Below are positions 7,552 through 16,988 of a DNA stretch of 53,989 nucleotides, in pieces. The number at the start of each line of letters is the position of its first letter. The first letter of the stretch is position 1. Origin of the DNA: Desulfobacterales bacterium (GTDB taxonomy: Bacteria; Desulfobacterota; Desulfobacteria; Desulfobacterales; UBA2156); NCBI GenBank assembly GCA_011049715.1, contig DRHF01000460.1:1-53989 (forward strand). Reading direction: 5' to 3'. Both the position numbers and the translations under genes were made by a program. The notes beneath the pieces are model-generated. The model was not told the origin of the DNA and searched no databases. It saw only the letters and a list, made by a program, of their open reading frames with translations.

Positions 7552-8616
7552 CTAGACTGTTGTACTGTCAGCTGGGTAGCTGCCTATATACTTCATCGAA
7601 ATGGTCTGCGCCTCCACCTGTTCCAACAACCTGATAATTTTTTTATCTTTTTCTGAACCTTCAAAATCCAGAAAGAAGCTGTAGTTGCCTGGATCCGTAC
7701 GGAGCGGCATTGAAGCGATTCGGGTCAAGTTGACGTTGGCTTCCGCAAACAGCTTGAGCACGCCGAACAGACTGCCGGCTTGGTGGGATACCGCAAAAAT
7801 AATCGAGGTTTTATCTCCATCACCGGCATAAGGTTCCCGGGACAGAAGCAAAAACCGCGTGGAGTTGGAAGGACCGTCCTCAATACCCTCTTTAATAATT
7901 TCGAGGTTATACAGTTCGGCGCATAGAGCACTAGCAATGGCAGCGGCGGCCTTGGGGTTCTCTCTGGCCAGCATCTTAGCTGCTCCCGCTGTATCGTAAT
8001 ACGGACGGGGCTCCAGCTTGTTGCGGGAAAGAAATTCCCGACATTGGGCCAGTGCCTGGGGATGGGAGTAAGCCAGACGGATTTCTCGATAATCTGTCAT
8101 CTCAGTGGCAAGCAGGCAGTGGTTTACAGCCACCTTGACCTCACCGATGACTTTTAGATTCATCGTTTTGAGCAGATCATTTACCTGAGTGACGGCCCCT
8201 TCCAGCGAGTTTTCAACCGGTACCACTCCGAGATCGAAGTGGCCGTCTTCAACCCCTCGGAATACATCGATAAATTCTAGACAGGGAATATAGGCGCCGG
8301 CAGGGATCAGACCTCTTGCAGCGACCTCACCATAAGCTCCATGCTCCCCCTGAAATGCGACCAGCTGGCGATCTTCTTCCTGTAAACGTTTGCTCTCTTC
8401 GATTATTGTATCGAGCAGTTGCCTGGTAAACGAGCGCTCGATAAGATCTAGATTCAAACGCTCCGCACGGGCCACCAAATCCTCTTGCGGTTCCGGATCA
8501 GTGACCGTTAGATTAAATTTTTTTAATCGGAGCGCCAGCCCCATTCGTTCCTGAAGTAGAACCAGAAGTTCCCGGTCAATCTTGTCTGTTTTTCTACGAA
8601 TCTCTTCAAGTTTCAT
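7552..8616 (-). CDS. pheA: Chorismate mutase/prephenate dehydratase (P-protein)
   Basis: This bifunctional enzyme converts chorismate to prephenate and then to phenylpyruvate, committing flux to phenylalanine. The AroQ-type mutase domain spans residues 1-85 (LEEIRRKTDKIDRELLVLLQ…). The dehydratase domain follows at about 105-280, opening VAFQGEHGAYGE and carrying the catalytic STRF motif. A C-terminal ACT domain occupies about 285-354. In the ACT domain the usual ESRP effector motif reads ASMP (RIASMPLRTDPGNYSFF), so phenylalanine feedback may be weak or changed. It is the last gene of the aromatic operon, 28 bases after aroF. An AGGGG site precedes the ATG. Length (354) is normal. Confidence 0.95.
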   Translation of the reverse strand: MKLEEIRRKTDKIDRELLVLLQERMGLALRLKKFNLTVTDPEPQEDLVARAERLNLDLIERSFTRQLLDTIIEESKRLQEEDRQLVAFQGEHGAYGEVAARGLIPAGAYIPCLEFIDVFRGVEDGHFDLGVVPVENSLEGAVTQVNDLLKTMNLKVIGEVKVAVNHCLLATEMTDYREIRLAYSHPQALAQCREFLSRNKLEPRPYYDTAGAAKMLARENPKAAAAIASALCAELYNLEIIKEGIEDGPSNSTRFLLLSREPYAGDGDKTSIIFAVSHQAGSLFGVLKLFAEANVNLTRIASMPLRTDPGNYSFFLDFEGSEKDKKIIRLLEQVEAQTISMKYIGSYPADSTTV

Positions 8617-8644
8617 TTTTTCGCCCCTGAATTATTTCTTTTTT

Positions 8645-9460
8645 CTATGATGCCTGGTTATCAAGAAAAGATTTCAGCGCCCTTAGCCGCCTCATGATAT
8701 CGATGAACATATCCGGTGTGAGCGCCTGTTCCGCATCGCACAACGCTTCTTCGGGCTTATGATGTACCTCAATGATCAATCCGTCTGAACCGGCAGCTAC
8801 GGAAGCCAAACTCATGGGACCGATCAAACTGATGCGCCCGGTGCTGTGTGTTGGATCGATAATGATGGGTAAATGTGTCAACTCTTTGATTGCCGGGACG
8901 GCACTCAAATCGAGCGTGTTTCGTGTATACTTTTCAAAGGTGCGAATGCCCCGCTCACAGAGAATTACATCCGGATTACCCTCGCTCAGAACATACTCGG
9001 CACAATTAAGCCACTCTTCGAATGTGGAATACATCCCACGCTTGAGCAGAACCGGGCGCCCTGCCCTCCCCACTTCTTTGAGAAGGGAGAAGTTCTGCAT
9101 GTTACGCGCTCCGATCTGGAGAACGTCTGCAAACTCCGCCACCCAAGAAACGTCTCGGGGGTCGACAACCTCGGAAACAATTGGCAATCCGGTCTCCTGT
9201 CTAGCTTTTTCCAATATCTTCAAACCGCGAAGACCAAGTCCTTGAAAGGCATAGGGAGATGTTCGCGGCTTAAACGCACCCCCACGAAGCATATCCGCTC
9301 CGGCATCCTTGACAGCATGGGCGGTCTCCAGAACCTGGCTCTCACTCTCCACGCTGCAGGGCCCGGCAATCACCACAAAACCACGTCCGATTTCAACGTT
9401 GGAAACCTTGACAATTGTGCGATCCCCTTTTTTCCCCGATGCGAGTTTAAGATTTTTCAC
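8645..9460 (-). CDS. aroF: DAHP synthase, type I-beta (3-deoxy-7-phosphoheptulonate synthase)
   Basis: The enzyme joins phosphoenolpyruvate and erythrose-4-phosphate in the first shikimate step. It shows [53 protein letters not shown] and [10 protein letters not shown], all hallmarks of the short I-beta class related to KDO8P synthase. The N-terminal ferredoxin-like (FL) regulatory domain found in some I-beta members is absent. The GTG at 9460 is chosen because GAGGG lies 8 bases before it, giving 271 residues. A TTG at 9475 has no such site. It lies just after aroQ. A second, type I-alpha synthase is encoded at the head of the same operon. Confidence 0.93.
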   Translation of the reverse strand: MKNLKLASGKKGDRTIVKVSNVEIGRGFVVIAGPCSVESESQVLETAHAVKDAGADMLRGGAFKPRTSPYAFQGLGLRGLKILEKARQETGLPIVSEVVDPRDVSWVAEFADVLQIGARNMQNFSLLKEVGRAGRPVLLKRGMYSTFEEWLNCAEYVLSEGNPDVILCERGIRTFEKYTRNTLDLSAVPAIKELTHLPIIIDPTHSTGRISLIGPMSLASVAAGSDGLIIEVHHKPEEALCDAEQALTPDMFIDIMRRLRALKSFLDNQAS

Positions 9461-9478
9461 TTTTACGACCCTCAACTA

Positions 9479-9934
9479 TTAAGAAGATAACATTTGTGCC
9501 AACCCCTCCAAAGCCAAAAGGTAACCATGGTGCCCGAATCCTGAAATCCGCCCGGTTACAATATCGGAGATCATTGATACATGACGAAAGGTTTCTCTTT
9601 TGTAAATATTGGTCAGGTGTATCTCAATCAACGGCATATTCAGCATCGAAAGCGCATCCCTGATGGCGATACTAGTGTGTGTAAAAGCTGCGGGATTGAT
9701 GAGGACTCCATGAAATGAACCCGGTGCTTGTTGGATCTTTTCCACTATGTCCCCCTCATGGTTTGACTGAAAGGTCTCGACCGAAAGATCAAGCTCTTCT
9801 CCACGTGCCTTTAGTTTGGTATTTATTCCGTCAAGCGTCTGATGACCGTATATATCAGGTTCCCTCTTTCCAAGCAGGTTCAGGTTAGGTCCATGGATAA
9901 CCAGGATTTTTTTGCGATTGGTGTTCTTTTCCAT
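9479..9934 (-). CDS. aroQ: 3-dehydroquinate dehydratase, type II
   Basis: This enzyme removes water from 3-dehydroquinate to give 3-dehydroshikimate. The 151-residue protein is the small dodecameric type II form: ILVIHGPNLNLLGKREPDIYG holds the active-site loop with Arg and the catalytic Tyr. SNHEGDIVEKI, NPAAFTHTSIAIRDAL and IEIHLTNIYKRE follow in the usual order. It fills the AroD step, since no type I enzyme is present in the operon. The ATG at 9934 has a CGGAG site. A gap of about 105 bases separates it from tyrA upstream, the largest gap in the distal half of the operon. An internal promoter there is possible but not evident. Confidence 0.95.
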   Translation of the reverse strand: MEKNTNRKKILVIHGPNLNLLGKREPDIYGHQTLDGINTKLKARGEELDLSVETFQSNHEGDIVEKIQQAPGSFHGVLINPAAFTHTSIAIRDALSMLNMPLIEIHLTNIYKRETFRHVSMISDIVTGRISGFGHHGYLLALEGLAQMLSS

Positions 9935-10039
9935 ATGATTTACTCCGACCTTATTAAAATTTTTCCAAAGCCCAATTCTCTATCTGGCGTTGCCAAACAA
10001 CCCAATAAATAAGATTTCATCAGATATGCCGTTTATTCC

Positions 10040-10777
10040 TCAAACGCACGCTTTATCATTTAACCGGTCGCTAATTTTCTTCATTGCCTCCATAAACGCA
10101 ATTCGTTTCTCTTTTGCATATGGATTATACCGATGCATGTCATAAAACAGTTGCCAGGTATCATGATCCACCACGTCGAGTATATGCAGCAATCTTTTGT
10201 AGCCTTCGGTATCGATATTGAGAGGCCCGGCGCCGACCTCGGACAATGCTCTTCCAATAAAATGGGTCAGGGCAAGGCTGGCTGCAATTTGTTCATCATG
10301 GTCCTTTGGCGTTGATTCGATAACGATTAATCCCTTCGCAGAGAGGTAGGATTTGATCTTTTGATACAGCTTTTCCTTGATCCTTACCCGGCCCAAAAAG
10401 ATCTTTCTATTTTCCAGGGAATCCGATGCGCTATCCGGTCCAAACATCGGATGGGTCGCCAAAATCGAAACCGTTTCAGGCAATAAATCTTTCATCCATT
10501 GGGAAGGGTGTTCTTTTACCGAACATACGTCCACAACGAGAACATCCTTTTTTAAAACCGGTGCGATCTTTTTTAGGATCTCTTGTAAGGTCGAAATCGG
10601 CACACATAAAATAACAATGTCCTGCTGGCAAACCTTTGATAGAGATGCCGCACGTGCACCGGTTTTTTGAATTTCGGAAGATTTGTCTGTTCGATTAAAA
10701 ACCAAAACATCAAAATCTTCGGCCAAATATGTTGCGGTCATCTTCCCAAAACGTCCAAAACCGAATATACCGATCAT
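10040..10777 (-). CDS. tyrA: Prephenate/arogenate dehydrogenase
   Basis: This oxidative decarboxylase leads to tyrosine. The nucleotide-binding start is MIGIFGFGRFGKM (GxGxxG). Later come VLVVDVCSVKEHP, ATHPMFGPDSA and the helical C-terminal block with ASLALTHFIGRAL. The HPMFGPDS form and compact 245-residue size resemble plant and cyanobacterial arogenate dehydrogenases as much as bacterial prephenate dehydrogenases, so the preferred substrate is open. No ACT or chorismate mutase domain is attached. The ATG overlaps the aminotransferase stop by 4 bases (ATGA), indicating translational coupling with the gene that would transaminate prephenate or hydroxyphenylpyruvate. Confidence 0.9.
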   Translation of the reverse strand: MIGIFGFGRFGKMTATYLAEDFDVLVFNRTDKSSEIQKTGARAASLSKVCQQDIVILCVPISTLQEILKKIAPVLKKDVLVVDVCSVKEHPSQWMKDLLPETVSILATHPMFGPDSASDSLENRKIFLGRVRIKEKLYQKIKSYLSAKGLIVIESTPKDHDEQIAASLALTHFIGRALSEVGAGPLNIDTEGYKRLLHILDVVDHDTWQLFYDMHRYNPYAKEKRIAFMEAMKKISDRLNDKACV

Positions 10778-11904
10778 AATACCTCTGATATTTGTTCAAA
10801 ACCTCTCTTGAGGTTCTCTTCTGAAACAGCAAATGATATCCGGAGGTGATTTGCCATACCAAATGCCTCTCCCGGAACCACCGCCACATTCGCTTTTTCC
10901 AAAAGACGTTCAGCCAGTCTGCCCGATGTTTCATCGTCCTTTAAGTGGATAGATACGTCCGGAAAAAGATAAAAAGCCCCCCGGGGCTTAACACATCCAA
11001 ACAACTTTGTGACGTATTGATAGGCGATGTCTCTTTTTCGTTGTAATTCAGACCGCCGCTTTGAAAGAAAAGATTCATCCAAAGACAGGGCGGTCAACGC
11101 GCCGTACTGGGCAAATGTGCAGACATTGCCCGACAGGTGACTCTGAAGTTTGGAAAGTGCGGCAACAATTGTTTTGGGCGCTGCTACGTAACCGATCCTG
11201 AAACCGGTCATGCTGTAACTTTTGGAAAAGCTTTTCGTTACAATCGTTTGATTGCGAATATTTTCGATGCCGTACATACTGCAATGGGTATTATCATCAT
11301 AAACAAAAGCATCGTAGGCTTCATCTGCCACGACAAAAAGATCATGATCCATGGCCAGTCCGGCGACTTTTTTAAGGTCTAACGCGGAATAGACAGCACC
11401 GGTGGGATTATTCGGCGAATTTATCAAAATTGCTTTGGTCTTATGGGTAATGGCCCGCTCAATTTCTTCACAATCGAGCTGGTGATCTTTGGTGGGAACA
11501 AATATCGGCCTTCCCCCGGCCATTTTCACCTGTTCGGCAAAGCTGACCCAGAATGGTGTGGGGATAATCACCTCATCAAAAGGATCACAAATAACCTGAA
11601 AAATCATAAACAACGCCTGTTTGGATCCATTTGAGATCAGTATATTATCCGCATCACATCCGCTAAATTGTGCTGCGAGCCGCGCTTGGAGCTGGGGGAG
11701 ACCGCCAATCGGTCCGTACCGGGTTTTTTTTTCGGCCAGAGCCTTTTTCGTAGATTCTATTATCTCGGAGGGCGTATCAAATTGTGGCTCACCCACGGCA
11801 AAATCGATTATCTTTTTCCCGTCCCGCCGCAGGCGCGCTATTGAAGAGGTAAATGAAACCGTTTGTGATCCTTCAATCGACTGAATTTTATTGGACAGTT
11901 TCAT
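10774..11904 (-). CDS. Class I/II PLP aminotransferase, aromatic/aspartate type
   Basis: The 376-residue protein is a fold-type I aminotransferase: INSPNNPTGAVY, VVADEAYDAFVYDD and the PLP-lysine motif TKSFSKSYSMTGFRIGY are present, with a C-terminal LRISFAVSEENL providing the substrate-carboxylate Arg. The sequence is closest in style to the I-gamma aspartate/prephenate aminotransferase group. Its place between aroC and tyrA, overlapping tyrA by 4 bases, suggests it makes Phe and Tyr from their keto acids or arogenate from prephenate. Which of these holds cannot be decided from sequence alone. Cytosolic; length is normal. Confidence 0.88.
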   Translation of the reverse strand: MKLSNKIQSIEGSQTVSFTSSIARLRRDGKKIIDFAVGEPQFDTPSEIIESTKKALAEKKTRYGPIGGLPQLQARLAAQFSGCDADNILISNGSKQALFMIFQVICDPFDEVIIPTPFWVSFAEQVKMAGGRPIFVPTKDHQLDCEEIERAITHKTKAILINSPNNPTGAVYSALDLKKVAGLAMDHDLFVVADEAYDAFVYDDNTHCSMYGIENIRNQTIVTKSFSKSYSMTGFRIGYVAAPKTIVAALSKLQSHLSGNVCTFAQYGALTALSLDESFLSKRRSELQRKRDIAYQYVTKLFGCVKPRGAFYLFPDVSIHLKDDETSGRLAERLLEKANVAVVPGEAFGMANHLRISFAVSEENLKRGFEQISEVL

Positions 11905-11905
11905 T

Positions 11906-12982
11906 TTATCTTAATTTTTGCCTGAGTGCGAGGTCTGCGATGACCAGCGCTGCCATACCTTCGACAATCGGAATGGCCCGTGGCACCACACAGGGGTCAT
12001 GACGTCCTCCGGCCTCAAGGACAACATCATTGCCATTAAAATCGACGGTTTGTTGGGGCAAACTGATGGTTGCCGGTGGTTTGAAAGCGACCCGAAAAAG
12101 AATCGGTTCACCGTTGGAAATGCCGCCTTGGACACCCCCACTGTAGTTGGTTTTTGTCCCCAGACGATCTCCTTTTTTAATAAACAAATCATTGTGCGCG
12201 GATCCCCGCATTTCCGAGCATGCAAAACCCGAACCGATTTCAAACCCTTTGGTCGCGGGGATGGATAACATAGCCTGGGCCAATAGAGCTTCCAGTTTCT
12301 CAAAAACCGGTTCTCCCAACCCAGCCGGAAGGTTTCGGCAAACACAGGTAATGATCCCGCCGAGTGAGTCTCCTGCCCTTTGAGCCTCCAAAATTGCTTC
12401 TTTTATCTTTTCACTCGTATCTGAATCCGGACATCGAGCAATCGAGCGATCCACATCCTTGCGCGTAATCCCCATAATATCAATGGGGGGCGCTTCGATA
12501 GAGTAGACATTGCTGACCCAGGCAACAATTTCAATGCCGTAATCTTCATATAGCAATTTTTCTGCAATTGCGCCCCCTGCGACGCGGGCAACCGTTTCCC
12601 GGGCGCTGGAACGTCCACCACCACCCAAAGCCCGAATGCCGTATTTCATCTGATAGGTATAGTCAGCGTGGGAGGGTCGTGGAACCGAATGGATTTGCCG
12701 GTAATCGCCTGTGCGTTGATTTTTATTTTTTACAATGAGTGAAATCGGTGTACCCAGCGTCTTGCCGTTTTCCACACCGGACAGTATGGAAACCCGGTCC
12801 GCCTCGTTTCGAGTGGTCGTTAACCGGCTCTGGGCTGGCCGGCGGCGATCGAGCTGTGGTTGGATATCTGCCTCGCTGAGGGCAATTCTAGGTGGGCATC
12901 CGTCAACCACGGCGCCAACGCCAGAGCCGTGGGATTCTCCGAATGTGGTGATCCGAAACAATGTACCGAATGAACTGGACAT
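11906..12982 (-). CDS. aroC: Chorismate synthase
   Basis: It converts EPSP to chorismate using reduced FMN. The 358-residue protein begins with [23 protein letters not shown] and contains [47 protein letters not shown] and the C-terminal [16 protein letters not shown], all family signatures. No flavin reductase domain is attached, so reduced FMN must come from elsewhere, as in most bacteria. The start has an AGGGAG site. The gene sits between aroK and the aminotransferase with gaps of 16 and 1 bases. Confidence 0.97.
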   Translation of the reverse strand: MSSSFGTLFRITTFGESHGSGVGAVVDGCPPRIALSEADIQPQLDRRRPAQSRLTTTRNEADRVSILSGVENGKTLGTPISLIVKNKNQRTGDYRQIHSVPRPSHADYTYQMKYGIRALGGGGRSSARETVARVAGGAIAEKLLYEDYGIEIVAWVSNVYSIEAPPIDIMGITRKDVDRSIARCPDSDTSEKIKEAILEAQRAGDSLGGIITCVCRNLPAGLGEPVFEKLEALLAQAMLSIPATKGFEIGSGFACSEMRGSAHNDLFIKKGDRLGTKTNYSGGVQGGISNGEPILFRVAFKPPATISLPQQTVDFNGNDVVLEAGGRHDPCVVPRAIPIVEGMAALVIADLALRQKLR

Positions 12983-12998
12983 ACAATTGCGCTCCCTG

Positions 12999-13535
12999 TT
13001 AAAACACGTTCTTCCTACCCGTGTCTTTTATCTTCCGGATGATGGTTTTTGAAATTTCAGCCACTCTGATACCGTTGGTATTCATAAAAAAATCACTTGC
13101 GTTTTCATAATAAGGGTTTCGCTCCAAAAGCGTTTCTTCAATTTCTTCTTTAAGCCCTTTGTCTGTCAATGCCGGTCGCAAATTTCCGGTGTTCTCATCC
13201 TGAAGAATTCTTTCCAGAATGGTTAGGGTGGTTGCGCGTAACCAAATGATGGTGCCGCTCTTTTTCATCTCTTCTGCGTTATCCGTGTTAAGCACCATCC
13301 CGCCACCGGTCGCAACCACTTGCCGATCTTTTTTGCAAATCTTTTTTAGCGTTGATCGTTCCATGGAGCGAAATACGTTCCATCCTTCTGTATCGACAAT
13401 CTTCTGAATGCTCTGGCCGGACTCTTGAACGATCAACATGTCCGAATCGACAAAAGACCTGCCCATCATCCGGGCGATCGATTTTCCCACTGTTGTTTTC
13501 CCGACACAACGGTATCCAATCAAAAAAATGTTCAT
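12999..13535 (-). CDS. aroK: Shikimate kinase
   Basis: It phosphorylates shikimate at the 3-hydroxyl. The 178-residue protein carries a Walker A loop ([16 protein letters not shown]), the shikimate-binding [11 protein letters not shown] block, and [15 protein letters not shown] region with LRPAL follows. The ATG at 13535 is preferred over a TTG one codon earlier because it shares a base with the aroA stop (TGATG), the usual stop-start coupling in this operon. The loop reads YRCVGKTT rather than the more common MGAGKST; this variant occurs in other shikimate kinases and keeps Gly-Lys-Thr. Confidence 0.93.
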   Translation of the reverse strand: MNIFLIGYRCVGKTTVGKSIARMMGRSFVDSDMLIVQESGQSIQKIVDTEGWNVFRSMERSTLKKICKKDRQVVATGGGMVLNTDNAEEMKKSGTIIWLRATTLTILERILQDENTGNLRPALTDKGLKEEIEETLLERNPYYENASDFFMNTNGIRVAEISKTIIRKIKDTGRKNVF

Positions 13536-14794
13536 CAACCGTATAATCCCTCAAAAACTTGCCAGAAGTCTGGAAAAGATTTTTCAACACAACCTTCATC
13601 CCGAATATAAACCCCTGGGACATTCAAACCGGCGATCGCAAAACTCATGGCGATGCGATGATCATTGTAAGTGTCGATTATCGATCCGCACGGTTTCCCG
13701 CCCTTGACGACCAGCGCACTATCAGTGGCAGTGGCTTTGATTCCCATTTTGTTCAGCTCGGTCACGACCGCGGTTAAACGATCGCTTTCTTTTGATTTAA
13801 GATGCGCAACATTGTAAATCACCGATGTACCCTCGGCAAACGCTGCCACCAAGGCCAACGTCGGCACCGAATCCGGCATGTCGGAAAGATCCGCTTTGAT
13901 AGCAGAAAGTGCCCCGCCCAAAACGCTGATGCCGTCAGGCTCTTTGAAGATGCGACAACCCATTTTATTTAACAGGTCGACAAACCGGACATCGCCCTGG
14001 GGTGAATCTGGCTTGATGCCTAAAACCTTTATCCGGGTACCGGTGATAGCGGCCGCGCTCCAGAAATAGGCTGCCTGCGAACAATCCCCTTCCACCCAAT
14101 ATTCACCGGTACGGTAAACCTGTGCGCCCGGAACCTTAAATTTCCGATATCCCTCGCGTGTGAGGGTAACACCAAAGGTTTTCATCACCTCCACGGTCAT
14201 GTCCACATACGGTCTGGATACCGGTCCTTTGGTCACGGTAATTTCAATACCGTTTTCCGTATATGGAGCGATCAGCAAAAGAGCGGAAAGGTATTGACTG
14301 CTTTTTTCACAATTAATCGCAACCTTATCTCCGGATAACGTTCCCCCAGTCACCTCGACCGGTGGGCAACCGTTGTTGTTAAGGGATCGGACCGATACGC
14401 CAAGTTGCCCGAGTGCATCCAAAAGGTCCTGAATCGGGCGTTCCCCCATCCGTTGTGATCCGGTAAGCGTAAATATTCCTTTTCCGATTGCCGCCACAGC
14501 CGTTAACAGCCGCATGGATGTTCCGGAATTTTCGAGATGAATCGGGGAATCACACGAATCCAGATAACCTCCCCTTCCATGAACAAGAAAACCATCTGTT
14601 TTGGTCTCAATCCGAATTCCCATCTGTTCCAGGGCAGCCATTGTCATTTGCGTATCATCGCTGATTAAACCGTTGTTGATCAAAGAGACGCCGTCTGATA
14701 ATGCCGCTGCGATCAACATCCGGTGTGTAAAGCTTTTAGATCCCGGAACGGTTATCTTGCAATTGTTTATTTTATGCTGCTTAATCTCGATCAT
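13535..14794 (-). CDS. aroA: 3-phosphoshikimate 1-carboxyvinyltransferase (EPSP synthase)
   Basis: The 419-residue enzyme transfers enolpyruvyl from PEP to shikimate-3-phosphate. Visible landmarks are VPGSKSFTHRMLIAAALSDG, LENSGTSMRLLTA (PEP/inhibitor-binding loop with a Gly-Thr-Ser core), GERPIQDLLDALGQLG, and the C-terminal KESDRLTAVVTELNKMG and DTYNDHRIAMSFAIAGL. It is of normal length with two enolpyruvyl-transferase domains. The stop overlaps the start of aroK by one base, and aroE lies 36 bases upstream. Confidence 0.96.
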   Translation of the reverse strand: MIEIKQHKINNCKITVPGSKSFTHRMLIAAALSDGVSLINNGLISDDTQMTMAALEQMGIRIETKTDGFLVHGRGGYLDSCDSPIHLENSGTSMRLLTAVAAIGKGIFTLTGSQRMGERPIQDLLDALGQLGVSVRSLNNNGCPPVEVTGGTLSGDKVAINCEKSSQYLSALLLIAPYTENGIEITVTKGPVSRPYVDMTVEVMKTFGVTLTREGYRKFKVPGAQVYRTGEYWVEGDCSQAAYFWSAAAITGTRIKVLGIKPDSPQGDVRFVDLLNKMGCRIFKEPDGISVLGGALSAIKADLSDMPDSVPTLALVAAFAEGTSVIYNVAHLKSKESDRLTAVVTELNKMGIKATATDSALVVKGGKPCGSIIDTYNDHRIAMSFAIAGLNVPGVYIRDEGCVEKSFPDFWQVFEGLYG

Positions 14795-14830
14795 CCGCTA
14801 TTTCATCCGTTAATCCAGTATCAGTTTCTA

Positions 14831-15643
14831 TTAACTCTTCAACGCATCCAAAACCGTTGAACGCATGATATCAATCGGTGCTTTTTGATCCGTCCACAAC
14901 TCAAACTGGAGTGCCCCCTGGTTCACAAACATGCCAACGCCATCAATGGTTTCTGCTCCACGTTCCTCCGCCACCTTTAACAGCATGGTTTTCAGTGGAT
15001 TATAGACAATGTCCATGACCACCATCTCTTTGTTTAAAGCTGTACTTTTGACCGGCATCGCTTCTCTGTTCGGCGTCATCCCAACCGGAGTGGTGTTTAT
15101 CAGGATCTGACATCCGCTTTGACCAAATTCCGAAAGGGGACGGAATTCCGATTCTAGATCCGATGCCAGCCGCTCACCGTTAATTGTCGATCGATTATAA
15201 ATCGTGAGCTTTCCGCCGGCTAAAACAATGCCGGTACCGATAGCCCTCGCTGCGCCGCCGGCGCCGATAACGGCAACATCCTTGTCCTTAACAGTCGTTT
15301 TTTCGGTCAATGCCTTTATGGCCCCGTGACAATCGGTATTATATCCGATGAGTCTTCCGTTTTGGTTGGTAATGGTATTTACGGCACCCACTTTAACCGC
15401 CAAATCGTCATGGACATCGAGGAACTCCATTACAGCGACCTTATACGGAACGGTGACACTGATGCCTTTCATATTCAAAGCCCTTATCCCTTTGACCGCG
15501 GTGGATAGATCCACAATGTTAAACGCCAGGTAGATGCCGTTGTAACCCGTCTCTTCAAAAGCCCGATTGTGCATCACCGGGCTCAGGCTATGTGCAACCG
15601 GATTGCCAAAAAGACCGAAAAGAGATGTATTGGAATTGATCAT
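14831..15643 (-). CDS. aroE: Shikimate dehydrogenase
   Basis: This NADPH-dependent enzyme reduces 3-dehydroshikimate to shikimate. The 270-residue protein begins LFGLFGNPVAHSLSPVMHNRAF (substrate-binding Ser pair) and has GISVTVPYKVAVM with the catalytic Lys, and YNTDCHGAIKAL with the catalytic Asp. Its NADPH loop is AVIGAGGAARAIGTGI, followed by IYNRS. The Asn-Arg-Ser after the second strand fits NADP preference. It is a plain AroE, without fusion to a dehydratase. It lies 27 bases after the chorismate mutase gene. Confidence 0.95.
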   Translation of the reverse strand: MINSNTSLFGLFGNPVAHSLSPVMHNRAFEETGYNGIYLAFNIVDLSTAVKGIRALNMKGISVTVPYKVAVMEFLDVHDDLAVKVGAVNTITNQNGRLIGYNTDCHGAIKALTEKTTVKDKDVAVIGAGGAARAIGTGIVLAGGKLTIYNRSTINGERLASDLESEFRPLSEFGQSGCQILINTTPVGMTPNREAMPVKSTALNKEMVVMDIVYNPLKTMLLKVAEERGAETIDGVGMFVNQGALQFELWTDQKAPIDIMRSTVLDALKS

Positions 15644-15670
15644 TCCCCTGTTTTACTCCCACTTTCTCCT

Positions 15671-15973
15671 TTAAAGGGCCCGCTGTACACCGCGACCACC
15701 GGAAATGATGGCGGTGAAAATATGATGGAGGGCATCATCGCCCAGTGGGCCTTTGTTCCGATCCGTCAACTGATTAATGATTTCTTTTTCCCGGTCCTTG
15801 TCTACGATCCGAATGCCACACTGTTTTTTAATGTGGCCAATTTCCTGTGCAAGTAAAAATCGCTTGTTGATTAAGTCTAGAATTTTTTCATCGACTTTAT
15901 CAATGGCACTTCTCAATGCTCGAATATCCGCATTTAAATCGTCTGGGAAATTATTTGGGTTTGATTTTTTCAT
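15671..15973 (-). CDS. Monofunctional chorismate mutase, AroQ class
   Basis: The 100-residue all-helical protein fits the AroQ fold: LRSAIDKVDEKILDLINKRFLLAQEIGHIKK, then RIVDKDREKEII and the C-terminal helix. It converts chorismate to prephenate, duplicating the activity of the first domain of PheA. It may supply prephenate for TyrA, which lacks its own mutase. The ATG lies inside the end of aroB (23-base overlap) with AAAGGAC 8 bases before it, so it should be translated together with aroB. Confidence 0.9.
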   Translation of the reverse strand: MKKSNPNNFPDDLNADIRALRSAIDKVDEKILDLINKRFLLAQEIGHIKKQCGIRIVDKDREKEIINQLTDRNKGPLGDDALHHIFTAIISGGRGVQRAL

Positions 15974-16988
15974 CGATCGTGTCCTTTAGTTCTTCAAGCG
16001 AAATTTTCTCGACAACGGCCGTGCCAATTCCATCCAGTAGTACGAAATTTATAAAGTTGCTCTCCCGTTTTTTATCCTTTTTCAGTGCATCAAAGAGTTG
16101 CTCATGTTCAGATTCAATCCGGGTCGGAAGTTTCAGGTGCTTCATCAGTGATAGGATCCTTTGTTCATCTTCAACCGCCAAAAGCCCCCTTTTGACTGAA
16201 AGGGCCGATGCGATCGTTATGCCCATGCTAACAGCTTCGCCGTGTGGAACTCCCATAACTTTTTCGAGCGCGTGTCCGAAAGTATGACCGAAGTTAAGTA
16301 TCCGGCGTTCTCCTCTTTCGGTTTCATCACGGCTGACAATCGATGATTTGAGAGTTACAGAATCAAGTACCAATCTTTCAATAATCTGACCGTCCAGCGC
16401 CCTGGCATTTTCATGATGCTGTTCAAGAAATGCAAATAAATCGACATCTCCTATAGCAGCATGCTTAACGATTTCAGCAAATCCGCATAAGATTTCCCTT
16501 TCGGATAGGGTTTTTAAAAGATCCAGGTCACAAATCACAAACTCCGGTTGATTAAACACCCCGATCATATTTTTATACCCATTAAAATTAACACCATTTT
16601 TGCCACCGACACTTGCATCGACCTGCGCCAGAAGGGTGGTGGCAACAAAACCGAACCGGACACCCCGCATAAAGGTCGATGCGACGAATCCGGCAATATC
16701 ACATACAATACCGCCGCCTATACCGACAATAAAAGACGAACGATTCGCTCCGAGTGATACCAACTGGGTGTAAATATCTTGGACGGTTTTTAGGGTCTTG
16801 ATCTTCTCCCCGGTTCCGATAGTGATGATGTCACCGGGCATCGACTCCACCGGGCAGATTTTCTGAACATTGACATCGGTAATGATTATCGGCCGGCTTC
16901 CCGGAACGTATTGGTAAAGATTTTCCAGACGCTCGCCAATCAAAATGTTCGATCTGGCCCTTTTCCCGTGAATTGTTACGGTTTTCAT
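15951..16988 (-). CDS. aroB: 3-dehydroquinate synthase
   Basis: This NAD- and metal-dependent cyclase makes 3-dehydroquinate from DAHP. The 345-residue protein shows FIVGIGGGIVCDIAGFVASTFMRGVRFGFVATTLLAQVDASVGGKNGVNFNGYKN as the core and ILNFGHTFGHALE with metal-ligand His residues. The ribosome site is weak. About 314 bases separate it from the upstream aroG, making it the likely second transcriptional sub-unit or simply a long spacer. Length is typical. Confidence 0.96.
   Translation of the reverse strand: MKTVTIHGKRARSNILIGERLENLYQYVPGSRPIIITDVNVQKICPVESMPGDIITIGTGEKIKTLKTVQDIYTQLVSLGANRSSFIVGIGGGIVCDIAGFVASTFMRGVRFGFVATTLLAQVDASVGGKNGVNFNGYKNMIGVFNQPEFVICDLDLLKTLSEREILCGFAEIVKHAAIGDVDLFAFLEQHHENARALDGQIIERLVLDSVTLKSSIVSRDETERGERRILNFGHTFGHALEKVMGVPHGEAVSMGITIASALSVKRGLLAVEDEQRILSLMKHLKLPTRIESEHEQLFDALKKDKKRESNFINFVLLDGIGTAVVEKISLEELKDTIDEKIKPK

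Noticed and set aside
8873..9490. 205-codon + strand frame
   Set aside because: Antisense to aroF with its diagnostic motifs; no start signal or recognisable domain.
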